From Deuterostichococcus epilithicus (lineage: Eukaryota > Chlorophyta > Trebouxiophyceae > Prasiolales > Stichococcaceae), in the NCBI GenBank assembly GCA_033439295.1, contig JAVTLE010000005.1, forward strand, positions 3,150,501 to 3,214,500: 64,000 bases of DNA. The letters are read 5' to 3'. Shown here in pieces: positions 1-11,371 of this stretch. The translations under genes and the position numbers were made by a program. The notes below the pieces were generated by a model, which was not told the origin of the DNA, made no database searches, and worked only from the letters and a program-made list of their open reading frames with translations. Positions within the stretch are counted from its first letter, which is position 1; each line of letters begins with the position of its first letter.

Positions 1-724
1 ACATGCAGGTGCAGGAGCCGGAGGAGGAGGATGCGGTGTACCTCAAGCGGCAGCAGGCCGCCGTGGACGAGATCAACAAGCGCGGCCTCGTCCTCGCCCA
101 TGCCCTCATCCAGGTGCCTTCCCTGCCTCTTGCCCACGTCTGGAAATTTGGCTCCCACCCTAGCCGGGATATGCAAGCCGACGCAACCAGTGGCTGCAGC
201 ACTGCCGCCAGGCAGCGAGCACTTAGGGTTTGGTATACTCACCCGCCGCCGTGTGCTGTCAATGCCGGCTGTGACCCTGCCCTGCTGGGCTCTCGCTGCA
301 CACAGGCGCTGCTGGCGGCGGGCCTGCTGCAGCTGCGGCCGTGGAAGCCGCGCTTCGTCGGCTTCCTGGGGACGGTTGCCTCCGCCATCAACTGCTACAT
401 GTACAGCCCTCTGCCGAGCTGCAATCCCTGCCACTCGTTTCACCCCTGCCACATCCACTCTGCGTCCCAAACATCTCGCACAGAACTGGCCCGCCTCATG
501 CAGGCCTGTTGTGGCATGGGTGGGTTTGTTGGAGAGACGGCTGCGCTTTAGTAAGCCATCCGCTGTGGTAACCAGCAGGAACTATTTCGCTTTGCCGCAG
601 GCTGTTCCCCGCGCTGCCGAAGCCGGCAAAGCGGATCGAGGGCAGCCCTGCCAAGGTCGGCAGCCCCGTGAAGGTGCTGCCGCCCGCCGCACCGCAGCCC
701 AAGATCGTTGCCAAGGTCAGCTGA
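1..724 (+). CDS. PEX11: Peroxisomal membrane protein PEX11, C-terminal part (cut by window edge)
   Basis: PEX11 proteins elongate and divide peroxisomes by remodelling the membrane. Three exons are visible: up to 113, 306-400 and 601-724 (stop TGA 722-724), with GT-AG borders and matching phases. The joined protein reads INKRGLVLAHALIQ, then ALLAAGLLQLRPWKPRF, then VASAINCYMLFPALPKPAKR. This fits the C-terminal membrane segment of plant PEX11C/D/E, which has the pattern GLLQL-x-P-K, PR-x2-G, and S-x-I-x-CY-x-L-x-P. The tail after the last membrane span is rich in Lys, Pro and Val (ends KIVAKVS). The 5' part lies left of the window. An ATG at position 3 is in frame but is most likely an internal Met (acidic MQVQEPEEEDA follows). 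The family call rests on the C-terminal pattern only. Confidence 0.82.
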
Positions 725-1549
725 GGGAGCGCGGCGGGTGCAAGGAGGCATGCTGCACAGCTGGATCGCCCCCGGTCGCCTAACCCGTTGCAGCAAATCC
801 TGCAGCTGCAGCGGCCCTTGGTGCCGCCTGCCTCGCCTGCCCTCTACCGCTTCAGGAAGGTCAGTGGCAGCTGCAGGCTGCGCTGGAGGCCTGGGCCCCA
901 TCCACAGCTAGGTGGCAAATACGGGCCCGCAAATTGGCAAGTGGCTGGCGCAGGACCCGATTCTCAGGAAACGCCGCAGCATCGCAGTATTCTTTCAGGT
1001 GTGTATAGGTTGAGAACCCGGGTTTGCCCGCAGGTGTTTAGGTTCTAGGCATCCTTAAATATGTGTGTGTGTGTGTGTGTTGTGCGTCCGGCGCTGGTTG
1101 TGTGTCCGCGCCATCTGCGGCGTTCCGACTTCGAGAAGTTGCAGCTATGTGCCATTCAGTAGAGTTCTTGTGAATGCGTCCGCAAATTCGATGCACACGA
1201 CATGGAAGCAGCGAAGCTGTTCCTAAAAACATCAGCACTTCCCCTAACCTTTGTGACCAGTGCACTCGAGCAGCGCCTGAGTTATGAGCTTCCCCAGTCT
1301 CCATTCTAAACGTTCCATAACAAATGGGTAGGAGGTACCCGCAGAGTCCCCTTTCCTCCAGCTTTCCTTCCCTCTCGAACATGCTCTCGAATCGCAACAA
1401 TCAGTTTGTCACCGAGCTGAAGCTTGCCGAGCGAGGACCCTGAAACACTTTCCTGAAACACAATCCTGAATCACACAATCGCACTTGACAACCCCTTGCC
1501 AGCCTATCATGCGGCGGCTGACGCCACTGCATCCCTATCACCCAGACTG
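725..1549. other. Intergenic, convergent 3' flanks of PEX11 and ENT
   Basis: No coding region recognised. It holds the 3' flanks of two converging genes and a short TG dinucleotide run at 1062-1081. No TGTAA motif was found near the PEX11 stop. Confidence 0.5.
1062..1081. repeat. (TG)n microsatellite
   Basis: Nine to ten TG units lie downstream of PEX11, in non-coding sequence. Confidence 0.9.
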
Positions 1550-4500
1550 CTAGAAGCCAGTGAAGACGCAGAAGCAGATTGCGGTCCCGAGCAGCAGTCC
1601 TATCACGTGCGCTGCCTGATACGTGACTGCAAGAATGCCGGCAGCTGTCGCCTTCTGGGTGGGGAGGACAGCCTTGGGCGCCAACACGTAGGCGTTTGTG
1701 TTAATGTAGCCTGCGCAAGGACGACAGACAGTGAGTTGTGTGGGTGCGTAGTGTAATGGGCTTCGCAAATGCAGCCAGAAAAGGAGCTGTTGGACGACGC
1801 ACCATTCAGGAGCCACACGCTGGCGATATAAACTGCATGGAAGCAAGAGAATACTGTTGGAACGTTGCCGAACACGAACTTCGAAACATTTTCGAGGTGG
1901 CCTCTTTGCTGCCGGGTTGTTACAGCAGCAGCCTGATGCACAGCAAACGTTGTCAAGCACACCGCAGGCGAGCGTATCGCTGTGGAACCACGACGGGCTG
2001 AGGGCGATGTACAAATAGAAGAGCGGCGAGAGAGCCAGCATGACCAGCGCCAGCATCAGCACCGCCACCTGACGAAAAGGGCTTGCAAACATCGGCATGT
2101 GCCTTTTGCAACATAAGTTAGCAGCAAGGCATGAGGCAGCCGTCAAGGAGCTGCGAAGGCCGATGTGTGCGGACTGGGATATTGCCTATGCACATGCATA
2201 GGAAGGGTCTCAGGTCCGGGCGAGGTACCTGGTTAGGGAGTGCCAGCCGCCTGGCCCGCGGCAGCAGCCGCCCCGCTAGGTCCGCAAACAGCCGCACGAA
2301 GAACAGCCACTGCGGCGGCACAACGGAGGCTGACCCTCAGTGGCTGCGTGGCTGCACAGCCTGGTGAACCGACGGGCGAGGCAACCTCCGGCGGTGATGC
2401 AGGCACACGGCCTATACTACGACCTATATGGGGAACGCCTACCCTGGGTACATGCCTGGCGGTATATACATACATATATGGGAAAGGCATATATGTGGGG
2501 GAGGTATGTGGGGAACGCACCTTTGGCAGCATGTCACCAAGCGCCCCGCTGCTGGGCACGTAGGTGATGAACCTACATGGGGAATGCCTAGGTGCCTAAC
2601 GGTATATGGGGAACGCATGCGTGGGGAACGCATAGCCCCCCGGTCGCAGGGTCAGGTCAGGAACGCAGTCAACAACGGACAACACAGTCAAGGACACAGC
2701 CACAGACAGCCATACGGGAAGATGAGCAGGCCGATGGTGCCCGAAGTGAACAGCGCCGCCTGTTGTGCACAGCGCAGACGCGTAAGCCTTGGGGCGTGCA
2801 GACAGACGTGGCCGCAGTGCCGCAGGCATTGCATGTTCCATGCAATTCGCAGAGGCTCGTGACGCGTGCGACCAAGCTGAAAAGGCATGCGATTAGGCAA
2901 CACTGTCGAGCGGAAGGCGCAGCTGCAATAAACGTCCTCCTCACTGCACTAGGGCACAGGCTATCAACGAAAGAGCTTGCCTGAATGGCCCACATGCGCC
3001 GCATCGTGTCGAGCGCATTGGCCGATGCATGCTCGACCTGCTGCCCCGCCGCTGACGTGATGCTGCCAACGCTCATTGCCGACATCGCGCGGCTGAAGGC
3101 TCGTGCGTCTGCACAGGAGGAAGAAGGATTGTGGCGGTAGAGGGAACAAGAGTGCAAGGAGCGGGCAGTGGCCTGGCGTCTCTGGACCAAGGTACTTTGA
3201 CAAGGCCAGGCCACGTGGGCGTGGTTGTGTCCAAACGTGCTGCTCGGAAGGCCAGCGTCTGGCAGCTCACCAGCCTGCACCTCCCACGCGGGGCTGCCCG
3301 CGGCTTTGTGCGGGGACGAGCCGCTGCTGCGCTGCCGCTGCGGCTGCGGCTGCGCCGCAGGNCCTGCTGCGCCGCTGCCGCCGCTGGCGGCGGCGCCGGC
3401 CGCGAAAGGAGTGGGCGACGCCAGCGCCGCCCCCGCCGCCGGGCTGTTGCCGCGCAGGCTGTCTGCGCGGGGGCTGCTGCCATGCAGGCTGTACTGGGAT
3501 CCGCCGTGTGCTGCGTGACACATCGTGACGCAAATCAGCGCGGCCAGGCATGAGACTCTTTGTGAGGCCGACAGGAAAGAACGAAGGCTACAATGCAGCT
3601 GATGGACCGACTGTTGAGCGAAAAAGGGCAGTGCATACGGCCGCCGACCGCCGGCAGTGCCTGCCCTGCCCCCCACAGCTCGGAGGTTGTGGTGTGTGTG
3701 TGTGTGGAGGGGGGGGGGGGCATTCTGGGCATACTCAGCCACACAGCAGGCCCCAGCAGGAGCAGCCCCAGCCACAAGCCCCACCTGAGCGGTCGCGGCC
3801 GCTGCTGCGTCGAAAGCCGCCCTCCGCCAGCACGGATGCGCGCCACATCTCGTCCTCAGCACTGAAGGAGGCTCCCCCCGGCGGGCTTGCTGCAGCAGTG
3901 GCGGCCAGGAGCTCGCACAGAGTGGACCAAGCGTCGTGCATGGGGTTGGCACGAGGGAATCAGAGACCTCCTGGCTGCAGCAGGGCACCGCCAGTGCTAC
4001 AGCGGGCGGGTGGCACAGGCGCGCAAGGCTGGGATCACAAGGATAATGCGCTGTCAGGATTGCGTCGGCACGCTGCCGCTGGTGGTCCATCATGCATCAG
4101 TACAACCAAGGAGAAGGCTTGCTGTGAGCGCCAGAGACCTCTGCAGCAACGAGGCCCTTAAGCCCCGACAATCCTGGAAGAGAAGTCTCACATGCTTGGA
4201 AGGCGTGTCTGTCGAGCAGCAGCGTGGAGTCGCCGTCAGAAACAGACTTGAAGAAGTCCAGCGGGCTGAGCGCCAGCAGCGCCTGCAGGCTGCCCTCCCG
4301 GCGCAGCGACGAGTGCTGCTGCTGCTGCTGCGGCGGTGACGGCTGCCTATCGTCTGCCGCCGCGGCAGCTGAGGAGCTGCCCTCGGCGGAGCTGCGCCCG
4401 CCAGCGCTGCCATCTGCTGCATCCCCTGCCGCTGCAGCCACCCCACCCGCCTGCACAGACTCCTCACTTGCTTCACGACATGGCGGCCTTCGTGCTGCAA

Positions 4501-6039
4501 TGAGTCTGGGACACGGCTCCTGCAGATCGTAACAACAGAAATCTGCAAATGCATGTGACAAGCAGCCAGGCGTGGGCAGTCTGTGAACGAGCGCCTCCCA
4601 GAGACATGGCGCATGCCCGCTCCAAGGACAAACTGACAAGCCAGCACAAGCCACTTTGAATACCTCTGACAGCAGCGGCACGCGCGCGGGGTCGGACGCT
4701 TTTCGCTCCAGGGCCGCCTCCTCCCTGGGCGCGCCGTGCGCCTCAATGGAACGCCAGTGACGCACCAGCAGCGACACCGCCGACGTCATGCCCAGCAGCA
4801 CCAGGCCTGCATGAAAGGGGTCGATGATCTATAGTCTGGTTCACACGAACTCGTACAAAACAGCGCCGGCACCAGCAGCGACACCGCCGACGCTACGCCC
4901 AGCAGCACCAGGCCTGCATGACAGCGGAGGCTGGCGCGGCTGCGAGTCCGCGCCGGCGACTGCTGCGCTTGTGCAGCGCCCCTCCTGCACAGCCGGGCCG
5001 GGCTCGGCGGCAGCGCGCGCCCGCAGGGAAGAGGGCCCAGCAATCGGCCGCCTGAGAGGCGCCGCGCCGTGCCGCGCTCATGCAATTTCCTCACGGCCCC
5101 TGCTCACGGGTGTCCCGAAAGGAACAGCGGAGTGCCAGCGAGCGCGCCGGCTGCGCCTGGAGAGCCGCTGCACCTGCGCAGGCGCCGTAGAGCAGCGCCT
5201 CGTCCTCGGTCGATGGGTTGGTGCCCATGCGCAGCGCGAGCTCGGCGCCGAGGATGAGCGCCCCGCTGCCGACGCAGCCCAGCCCCAGCGCGATGGTGTT
5301 CTTGTTGGCGAAGCGCGACACCAGTTGGTAGCTGGCGGAGAAGGAGACGCCGTGCGCGAGGCCCAGCGCCGCTATGGTCCCCAGCAGGAGCCTTGCGCCG
5401 GGCACAAGGGTCAAGCTTGATCACCGGACGTCGTCCGCAGGGTACGGCCGAACAACGGAGGTCCACCGCAACGAACACTGCAGTATTTCATATGCGTTAC
5501 TTGCACTGATCCGAAGGTTTTCAGGTGTAGGTTCCGAGACCAACGACATGTCCCATACCCGAGGCGGCTGGGCTCAAAGGGGAAGACGACCGCAATGATC
5601 GCGCAGCCGCCCATGCCGATGATCAGCCGCAGGAGGACCGTCTTCGCCACGCCTGCGGGCGCAACAGCAAGGCATGTGACACTCCGTTTATACTCGATTG
5701 CCAGCTGTCGAGCTTCCAACATACTTATCTTTGGCAGCACCAGATCGCAGGTCGTACCAAAGTAGCGATCGAGCGGCTCGTCGATGGCGCTAGACAGCGC
5801 CAGCAGCGGGATACTCGGCAGGTAGTACATCTGCACGGCGTTCAGGCGACGGATGTTCATCCATTACTCAGTGCCTGTGCTTCGAATCAGGACACTGACA
5901 TGCGCACCGCAAGGCTGTGTGCGGCATGCGTTGAAAACACGCTCACGATGTTCATCTTGAGCAGGACCGAGGGACCATACAGATTGCGGTAGTTGCCCAG
6001 TTCGCTGCACTGCGCCATCCAGACGCACGTGTACCCGAC
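1550..6039 (-). CDS. Equilibrative nucleoside transporter (ENT family, SLC29), 5' end unresolved
   Basis: ENTs move nucleosides across membranes through 11 helices. Resolved exons (minus strand): 5947-6039, 5758-5830, 5559-5652, 5174-5391, 4664-4806, 4519 down to ~4190, an exon ending 2981, 2708-2759, 2229-2309, 1963-2068, 1550-1710 (TAG). Family marks: GLAHGVSFSASYQLVSRF in helix 4/5, RRMWAIQ followed by AALFTSGTIGLLIFPY, LFADLAGRLLPRARR (matches N-x2-D-x2-GR), and the C-terminal pattern LAC-GYINTNAYVLAPK with helix LAVTYQAAHVIGLLLG. The loop coded around 3300-4500 is long, low complexity (Gly/Ser/Ala, poly-Gln) and its exon borders are uncertain. The first ~50 residues lie upstream of 6039 and were not found. 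The intron after 2981 starts with GC, not GT. One N lies at 3362. Confidence 0.8.
2422..2634. repeat. Dispersed TGGGGAACGC copies in an ENT intron
   Basis: The motif tatggggaacgc, or close variants, occurs at about 2426, 2510, 2573 (ggggaatgcc), 2606 and 2621, mixed with TATA-rich tracts. It sits inside the ENT intron between exons 2708-2759 and 2229-2309, so it is non-coding. Confidence 0.7.
4762..4920. repeat. 52-bp imperfect direct repeat: duplicated ENT acceptor and exon start
   Basis: 4762-4813 and 4869-4920 match over about 52 bases with three or four differences. On the minus strand each copy reads CATGCAG followed by GCCTGGTGCTGCTGGGC. The copy at 4762-4813 is the real 3' splice site and start of the exon 4664-4806. 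The other lies 107 bp upstream inside the preceding intron. Confidence 0.85.
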
Positions 6040-6811
6040 CTGCAGGGGGACAGCGCCTCCGTCAAACAACACGTGCAATATGTGCAGTTGCGAGTCTCAT
6101 GCTGGCATCGCTGATGTGTTGTGTGTCCAGGTCATCTACATCATCTACGTTTCTCAAGCCCCATCATGTATGTGATATGAGCACTGCAAGACATTTCACG
6201 ACTCACCGATACAAAAAAAAACTTCACCACGGTCCATCGTCCACCTTTGATTTTGCTTGTGCCTGGTTCGCTGAATCCAGCGCCTCCCATTGCGGCAGAG
6301 TGAGTGATTCCCGGCTACTTTGCAAAATGCACCTGAGTCATGTGTCCACTGAACTCGGCCTGTGTTCAATACTTTCAGACGTGCTATATCGTGTGTCAAT
6401 GTCGCATGCGTCCAGACGAAAAGGTGACAGGGACAAGCAAATGCGCTCCTGATTGCGCGCACTGTGATTCGCGAAAGAAATGCGTCATGAGATGCTGCGG
6501 CGGGCGGTGCGGCGGCCAGCCCGAGCAGCCAAGTCGGCGACCTCGACTCCACAACAATGGAGATGAACTCCAAAGCACAGGAGGGTGGGACGCACTCAAG
6601 CGGGTCGGTCAGGCATGGACACAATCAACGAAGGGAGCTGTACTTGGCTCGCTCCCCTTGCAGCTCTGCAGCGGGCTTTGAGATGAGACGGCTCGCATGA
6701 TCGGGTGTTGCCTGAGCCCTTCGAAGTTTGCCAAAGACCAGACCACCCACTAGCCTCCAATGATTCTGTTGGGAAGGAGTTCGCACAGCTTGCGTCCTGT
6801 CTAGACGCCCC
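6040..6811. other. Unresolved: ENT 5' end and SMYD 3' flank
   Basis: The missing first exon or exons of the ENT gene should lie here on the minus strand, along with the 3' untranslated end of the SMYD gene. No exon could be matched with confidence. Confidence 0.4.
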
Positions 6812-9800
6812 TTAACCAGAATTACACCCTTTGCGCTTGCTGATTTCGATGTCATGCCGGAGACGCAGCATGGTCTCTACCACGTCGCAGTCCCCGTTTG
6901 TTATGCGCAGGATGTGGGCTGCCGTCTCTGCCGCCGCCGCCGCCATGCCGTCTCGCTCGACGATCGCTGCGACTTTGGCAATCTGCGCGTGCAGCAGCCC
7001 CAGGTCCGGCCACGGCTGCGGAGAATCGAAATATGTAGTCAGCGCAAACATTGCTCACAGGGTTTCAGCTGCCGAGCGAAATGCACCAGAGCCTGGAGCA
7101 ATGCACCAGCGCGACCAAAACGCGTGCGATGCCTCCACCTGAGGGTAGATGTGGCTGTAGGCTGGTAGCAGCTCCCCAGCGGTCTGCAGCACCAACTCCC
7201 ACTCTCCCGCTTGCACCGCAGCGCGCATCAGCAGATCCCGCAGCTTGAGCTGCAGCCCGTGGCTTGCTGACAACGTCCGGCCGGTGCTTGCGAGCGCATC
7301 CTGCAAGGCACACGAAACCTTGTCAGCGGGTATGTCAGGTTTGCTGCAGAGTTGGTGAAAGCAAACGTTTGCACAGTCCTTGCGGACAGCAGCAGCAGTC
7401 GGATGCATGCATTGGTTCCGGAAAGTATGCCAATCGCACCTGCAGAAGCGATAGGGCTGCGCCAGGCTCGCCGCCCGACATGCACTGCACTGACTGCATT
7501 GAAACTGCAGTAACGTGCAGGGTCTGCGCCGCTGCATCGATGCACGCCCTGGCCAGCTGTGTGTCCACGTCTGGGCCGTCGCCTGTGCTGCTGCTCGCGC
7601 CGCCGCTGCCAGCTGCACTGCACTGACTGCCGCTGCCGCCACTGTCAGCGTTGCTGCGTTCCGCCACGGCGCTGCCGCCACTGCCGCTGCGGAAGAAGGC
7701 CCCGCCCCAGCATTGAACATGCGCAATGACGCTGCTGCTGAGCGCCGCTGCAGCACTGCCGCCTGCGCACGAGACCGTGCTGCGTCAGCATCTCAAACCT
7801 GGTGCCATCGCTAAAAGTGGCCCCGTCTGCACAAAAGTTTTGGTGTATCCCCCAAGAGGATGGTTGCTGAGGGAATGCGCACCTGGGAAGCAATTGTCAG
7901 CCGAAGCGTTGTCGTTACTGGCGTCCTGGACAGCCTCCAACAGCATGAAGGCGCCTGCACAGTAACGCCAGCAGATTCTCTATGCAAGATTGCGAACACG
8001 GGCACTGACTCACCCGCCATCTTACGCGCAGATATGTTCCGGGTCCATGTACCAATGATGACTGCTGTGCGACGCCCGGAGCGAGGCTGACCCATTTCAG
8101 GCCTGAACGTAGTGCCATTGAGCTGTGACTTCGAGCCTGGCTACATCCACTTTGGCTCTCACAACTTGCACCTGGCGTCCGCAGGGCCGTCAGTCGCTCA
8201 TCGACCTCGTCCAGCTGTCCGGGCGGCCGACGCGAGACGCTGGCAGCGATACTTGGCACGTGGCTGGCCAGCTGTGCAGCAGCTGGTAGCGGCTCTGCGG
8301 CGGCCGCGGCGCCGGCATCGATGTCAAAGTGGTAGTGCCGCAGCAGGAACGCGCGCCGCTGAGGCCTTGCTGCCTTCAGGTCTGTGTATGTGATGCTGAC
8401 TTCCTCGTTGGAGGCGACGGTGCGCACTGCCCTGCGCAGTTTCGCGGATGTGACCGCCTGTCACATCCGGCGCGGCATGCACCAAAGCCTGTGCTGCACG
8501 ACTTGCAAGTGGGGTCACTGTGGTGCCACTACAGTGGGAATGGGAGGGCACACGGTTCGCCTGGCGGCTCAGGGTTTTATCACCTGAAGACGATGGCGGC
8601 GCCGTCGAAGCTCTGAACCGCATTGGGTCTGCAGCTGTGGTTGACCATGGCACCCGTTGGATAGAGTCCAATGCCTGCACCCAAAAGCCACCATCCGGCT
8701 GCTCGAAGAATGCGCTCCTGCTGCACAAATGCCCATCATTGCGCTGCAGTTCTGATGCTCTGTTGCGTTGCACAGGCCGCAACCAATTTTCATGGGTAGG
8801 TGCCTCGCTGCAGTCACAGATGTGTACCTAGCGGCTGCAGCTCGGCATTGCAGATGGTGTGGTTGTTGCAGGCGAATGTTGCCAGAAGCCTGGCGATGTC
8901 TCGTGTCGGCATCCCCACATCGGCGTCCACTTGCCCATACATGTACAGCCTGCATGGAGCAATGTCACAGCTGAGGTTACCAGCTCGGAAGTGCAGGTTG
9001 GCATCTGCGAATCGTGAGGGCAGAGCCGCAGGTCTGCAAACGCAGTGCAACACTGTGCCAAATTCTGCACACAGCGGCGCTTCACCTGGTGAGGACCGCC
9101 ATCTGCGCGAATGTGGTCTTCCGGTCATCGCTCAGCTCGTCCCAGTGGTGCTCCAGGCGCTGAATCTCCGCAAATGTGCCGCCGCCGAGGCGGCCAGGCG
9201 CCTCCGCCGGCGCTGCAGGCGGCTGGCCGCCCTGCGCCTCACTGCCGCATCCGATCATGTGATCGTGCCGCCAAGGTATGCAGGGTATTCAATCGCCGGC
9301 GGTGTTGCGGCTGCTCGAAGACATACACATCAGGCTCAATACCACGACAGGCTTGCCGAGTGGTGGCCAGCATGTTGGGCACCACCGTCACACTGTGAGC
9401 AAACCATGGATTTGAGCCGCCGCCCACCTCGCGGCGCGCCACAGCACGCGCGCGGCCAGCCGCACGGTGGCCGGCGGCACGCGCGGCGCCACCCGAGCCA
9501 GCGCTGTGCACTCCTGCTTGTGTGCTGGCCACGCCGCCCGCTGCGCCGCCCGCGACGAATACCTGGCAGGAGTGCGGGATGGGTGTTAGGAGCAAGCTGC
9601 ACGATGGGCACCTGAAAGTCGTGCGGACAGTCGCGAGCTTGCACACGGGCGACAGCTTGCCATACAGGCTGCAATTGAGTCGACTCTACAACAGCTCCTC
9701 GCACCAGACCAACTTGCAGCCCGCGCAGCGCTTCAGCTCCGGCGCAGCCTTCATGGTGCGGTCGCACAGCCGCGGCTGCTGATCGTCGTACAGCACCGCC

Positions 9801-9904
9801 GCGTACGGCTCCTGAGACACGATGCGCTGGCCTGCACTGTGGCGCTGCGCCGCCAGGAGGTGCCGCCCGCGCGTAGCGTCGTGCGCCACCGTCCAGTCTG
9901 CCAT
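6812..9904 (-). CDS. SMYD-family SET and MYND domain protein (probable protein lysine methyltransferase)
   Basis: Ten exons fit in phase: 9705-9904, 9428-9562, 9086-9241, 8828-8949, 8584-8674, 8172-8431, 7883-7954, 7440-7762, 7139-7300, 6812-7015 (TAA), coding 574 residues. Order of parts: N-terminal SET start GQRIVSQEPYAAVLYDD; MYND region LKRCAGCKLVW then AAQRAAWPAHKQEC; linker EIQRLEHHWDELSDD; SET core LLATFACNNHTI, PTGAMVNHSCRPNAV (the S-adenosylmethionine and knot motif NHSC) and EEVSITYTDL with post-SET RRAFLLRHYHFD; a Gly/Ser-rich insert (exon 7440-7762); TPR-like C-terminus GEWELVLQTAGELLPAYSHI and ILRITNGDCDVVE. Family members methylate lysines on histones or other proteins. The SET core is intact. 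The MYND zinc ligands are incomplete: YSSRAAQ stands where YCS-x2-CQ is normal, and only one Cys opens the finger. The gene is divergent from eL41. Confidence 0.9.
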
Positions 9905-10273
9905 GACTGTGGCCTGCGACGGCTAAACCCGAGGGAATAATCCAACAGTAATTCTGTGACGGAGTGGGCTACAACCCCACAACCATTCGTCGTCCTCAGC
10001 ACGAATCGCGTCCACCCAGAAAGTCGGTCGACTTCTTTGAGACGTGTTGTCAAGTGCGCGACACAGAAACCTTCTGAAACAACACCTGTTGCAGCTGTGA
10101 GCTGTCCGTGTTGCCAACTATGTAACTGCGCTGAATCGGAAACTCTCTAAACATCGGCGGCCACCGGCGGAAGAGACTCCAAGGTCTGCCGTTGCATTCC
10201 CCTGGCACTTTGCAGGCGGCCGAGGCTTAAAACAGGCCTCTCCCAGCCTTGCGAATCGCAGGACGTCGCAACC
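9905..10273. promoter_or_regulatory. Divergent promoter region, SMYD (-) / eL41 (+)
   Basis: These 369 bases separate two outward-facing start codons (9904 minus, 10274 plus). No TATA box or repeat stands out. The shared promoter role is inferred from orientation only. Confidence 0.5.
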
Positions 10274-10623
10274 ATGCGCGCGAAGGTGAGGGCCATACCA
10301 GGGCAGCGCTGGCCAGTATCTGCCGCGTATTGCATGGTTGTCAGGGGTGCTGTGCAGGCAACGGAGCCTGTCAAGCTATTTCTGCTGCACACAAGAGCGG
10401 ACGAATGGTCTGCTCAGCAAAATGAGGCGGCGCTGCAGTGCTGTTTGCCGCAATGGCGATTTGCGCGGCACATGCAGCACTCCTGCGAAGAAGCATGCCA
10501 TCTCAGCATCTTTGAGCAATGTTGCCGTGACATTGCTGAACGTTGCCATCATGCTGATTGCAGTGGAAGAAGAAGAGGATGAGGAGGCTCAAGCGCAAGA
10601 GGAGGAGGCAAAGGTCGAAGTAG
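10274..10623 (+). CDS. RPL41: Ribosomal protein eL41 (RPL41), two-exon micro-gene
   Basis: Exon 1 is only 12 bases, 10274-10285 (MRAK), followed by GTGAGG. Exon 2 is 10564-10623, after ATTGCAG, coding WKKKRMRRLKRKRRR then QRSK and TAG. The product is 23 residues. eL41 is a helix of the large ribosomal subunit near the intersubunit bridge; in plants and animals it is 25 residues, starts MRAKW and ends RQRSK. Here two residues (normally K-M before R-Q) are missing. A TGTAA polyadenylation motif lies at 10730, about 107 bases past the stop, which supports a real transcript. The second exon is so short, and the first so small, that automatic gene callers would easily miss it. The match is almost residue for residue, so the call is firm. 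Confidence 0.93.
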
Positions 10624-10729
10624 ACCGTCTGCTGAGGAAGGCGTGCGGAGCGGAGGAGCTGCGTCTGCCATGCAGAGGAGGGGTTAGGGAACTGGAACAC
10701 GGTGGTTCTTGCGCCTTACGCTAGTTCGC

Positions 10730-10734
10730 TGTAA
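10730..10734 (+). terminator. TGTAA polyadenylation motif of eL41
   Basis: TGTAA is the usual chlorophyte polyadenylation signal. It lies 107 bases past the eL41 stop codon. Confidence 0.6.
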
Positions 10735-11340
10735 GAAACTAGAGTGCCCCTGGCATTTGGTCCATTGATCCACTCAAGTCTGCTGACCCCATCCTACACC
10801 CCGATCTCTTCCATGCACCACAGTGCTTCAGCTCTGGAGCCAGGGCCTGCATGGCTCTGCAGTCATTGAAGGAATGTGAAATTCAATTAATGCGGAAATG
10901 AAGTCCTGCCTCGGCGAAACACGACTTTGGTCGCACCTGACATGCTTACTGCCAACTCTGCCGCCATGCGCAGTGGACGAGACTGCCCTGCAGTTGGTGT
11001 TGTTTGTGAAGGCCCCGCCGCACCTGGTCTGTACACGTTTGCCACCACGGCAGCAGCGCGAAGGCAGGGCGCAACGTCCTCTTTATGCGGCTTGCTTCTG
11101 GATAAGGGCTCCGCTGGATACCAGGTCCTGGTCCAGCTTCAGCTGTGGGTGCGAGATGCAGAAAGTGTCGAAGAAGAGATGAAGGCAGTGTCTCAGGAGG
11201 AGGACAGAGGCAGAGTCGGCTAGAACTGTTCTGAGATAATGAGGGCAACGGGGCGGGGGATGCCAGGCTTGAGAGACAAGCAGAGGATGAGATGACAGGC
11301 AGGTCTACACCTGCTGATTTGAGTCTAATAGGTACGTTCG

Positions 11341-11371
11341 GATGTTTGAGGTCCGGATGTTTGAGGTCCGC
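11341..11371. repeat. Direct repeat ggatgtttgaggtcc, two copies
   Basis: Two adjacent 15-base copies lie in non-coding sequence. Confidence 0.9.

Noticed and set aside
2669-4093. 474-residue minus-strand open frame
   Set aside because: Contains some true ENT loop and membrane exons but also introns. It is not a single exon, because conserved ENT segments switch frame at about 2981 and 2759.
10898-11223. Plus-strand frames downstream of eL41
   Set aside because: No recognisable domain, no convincing exon pair and no TGTAA downstream.
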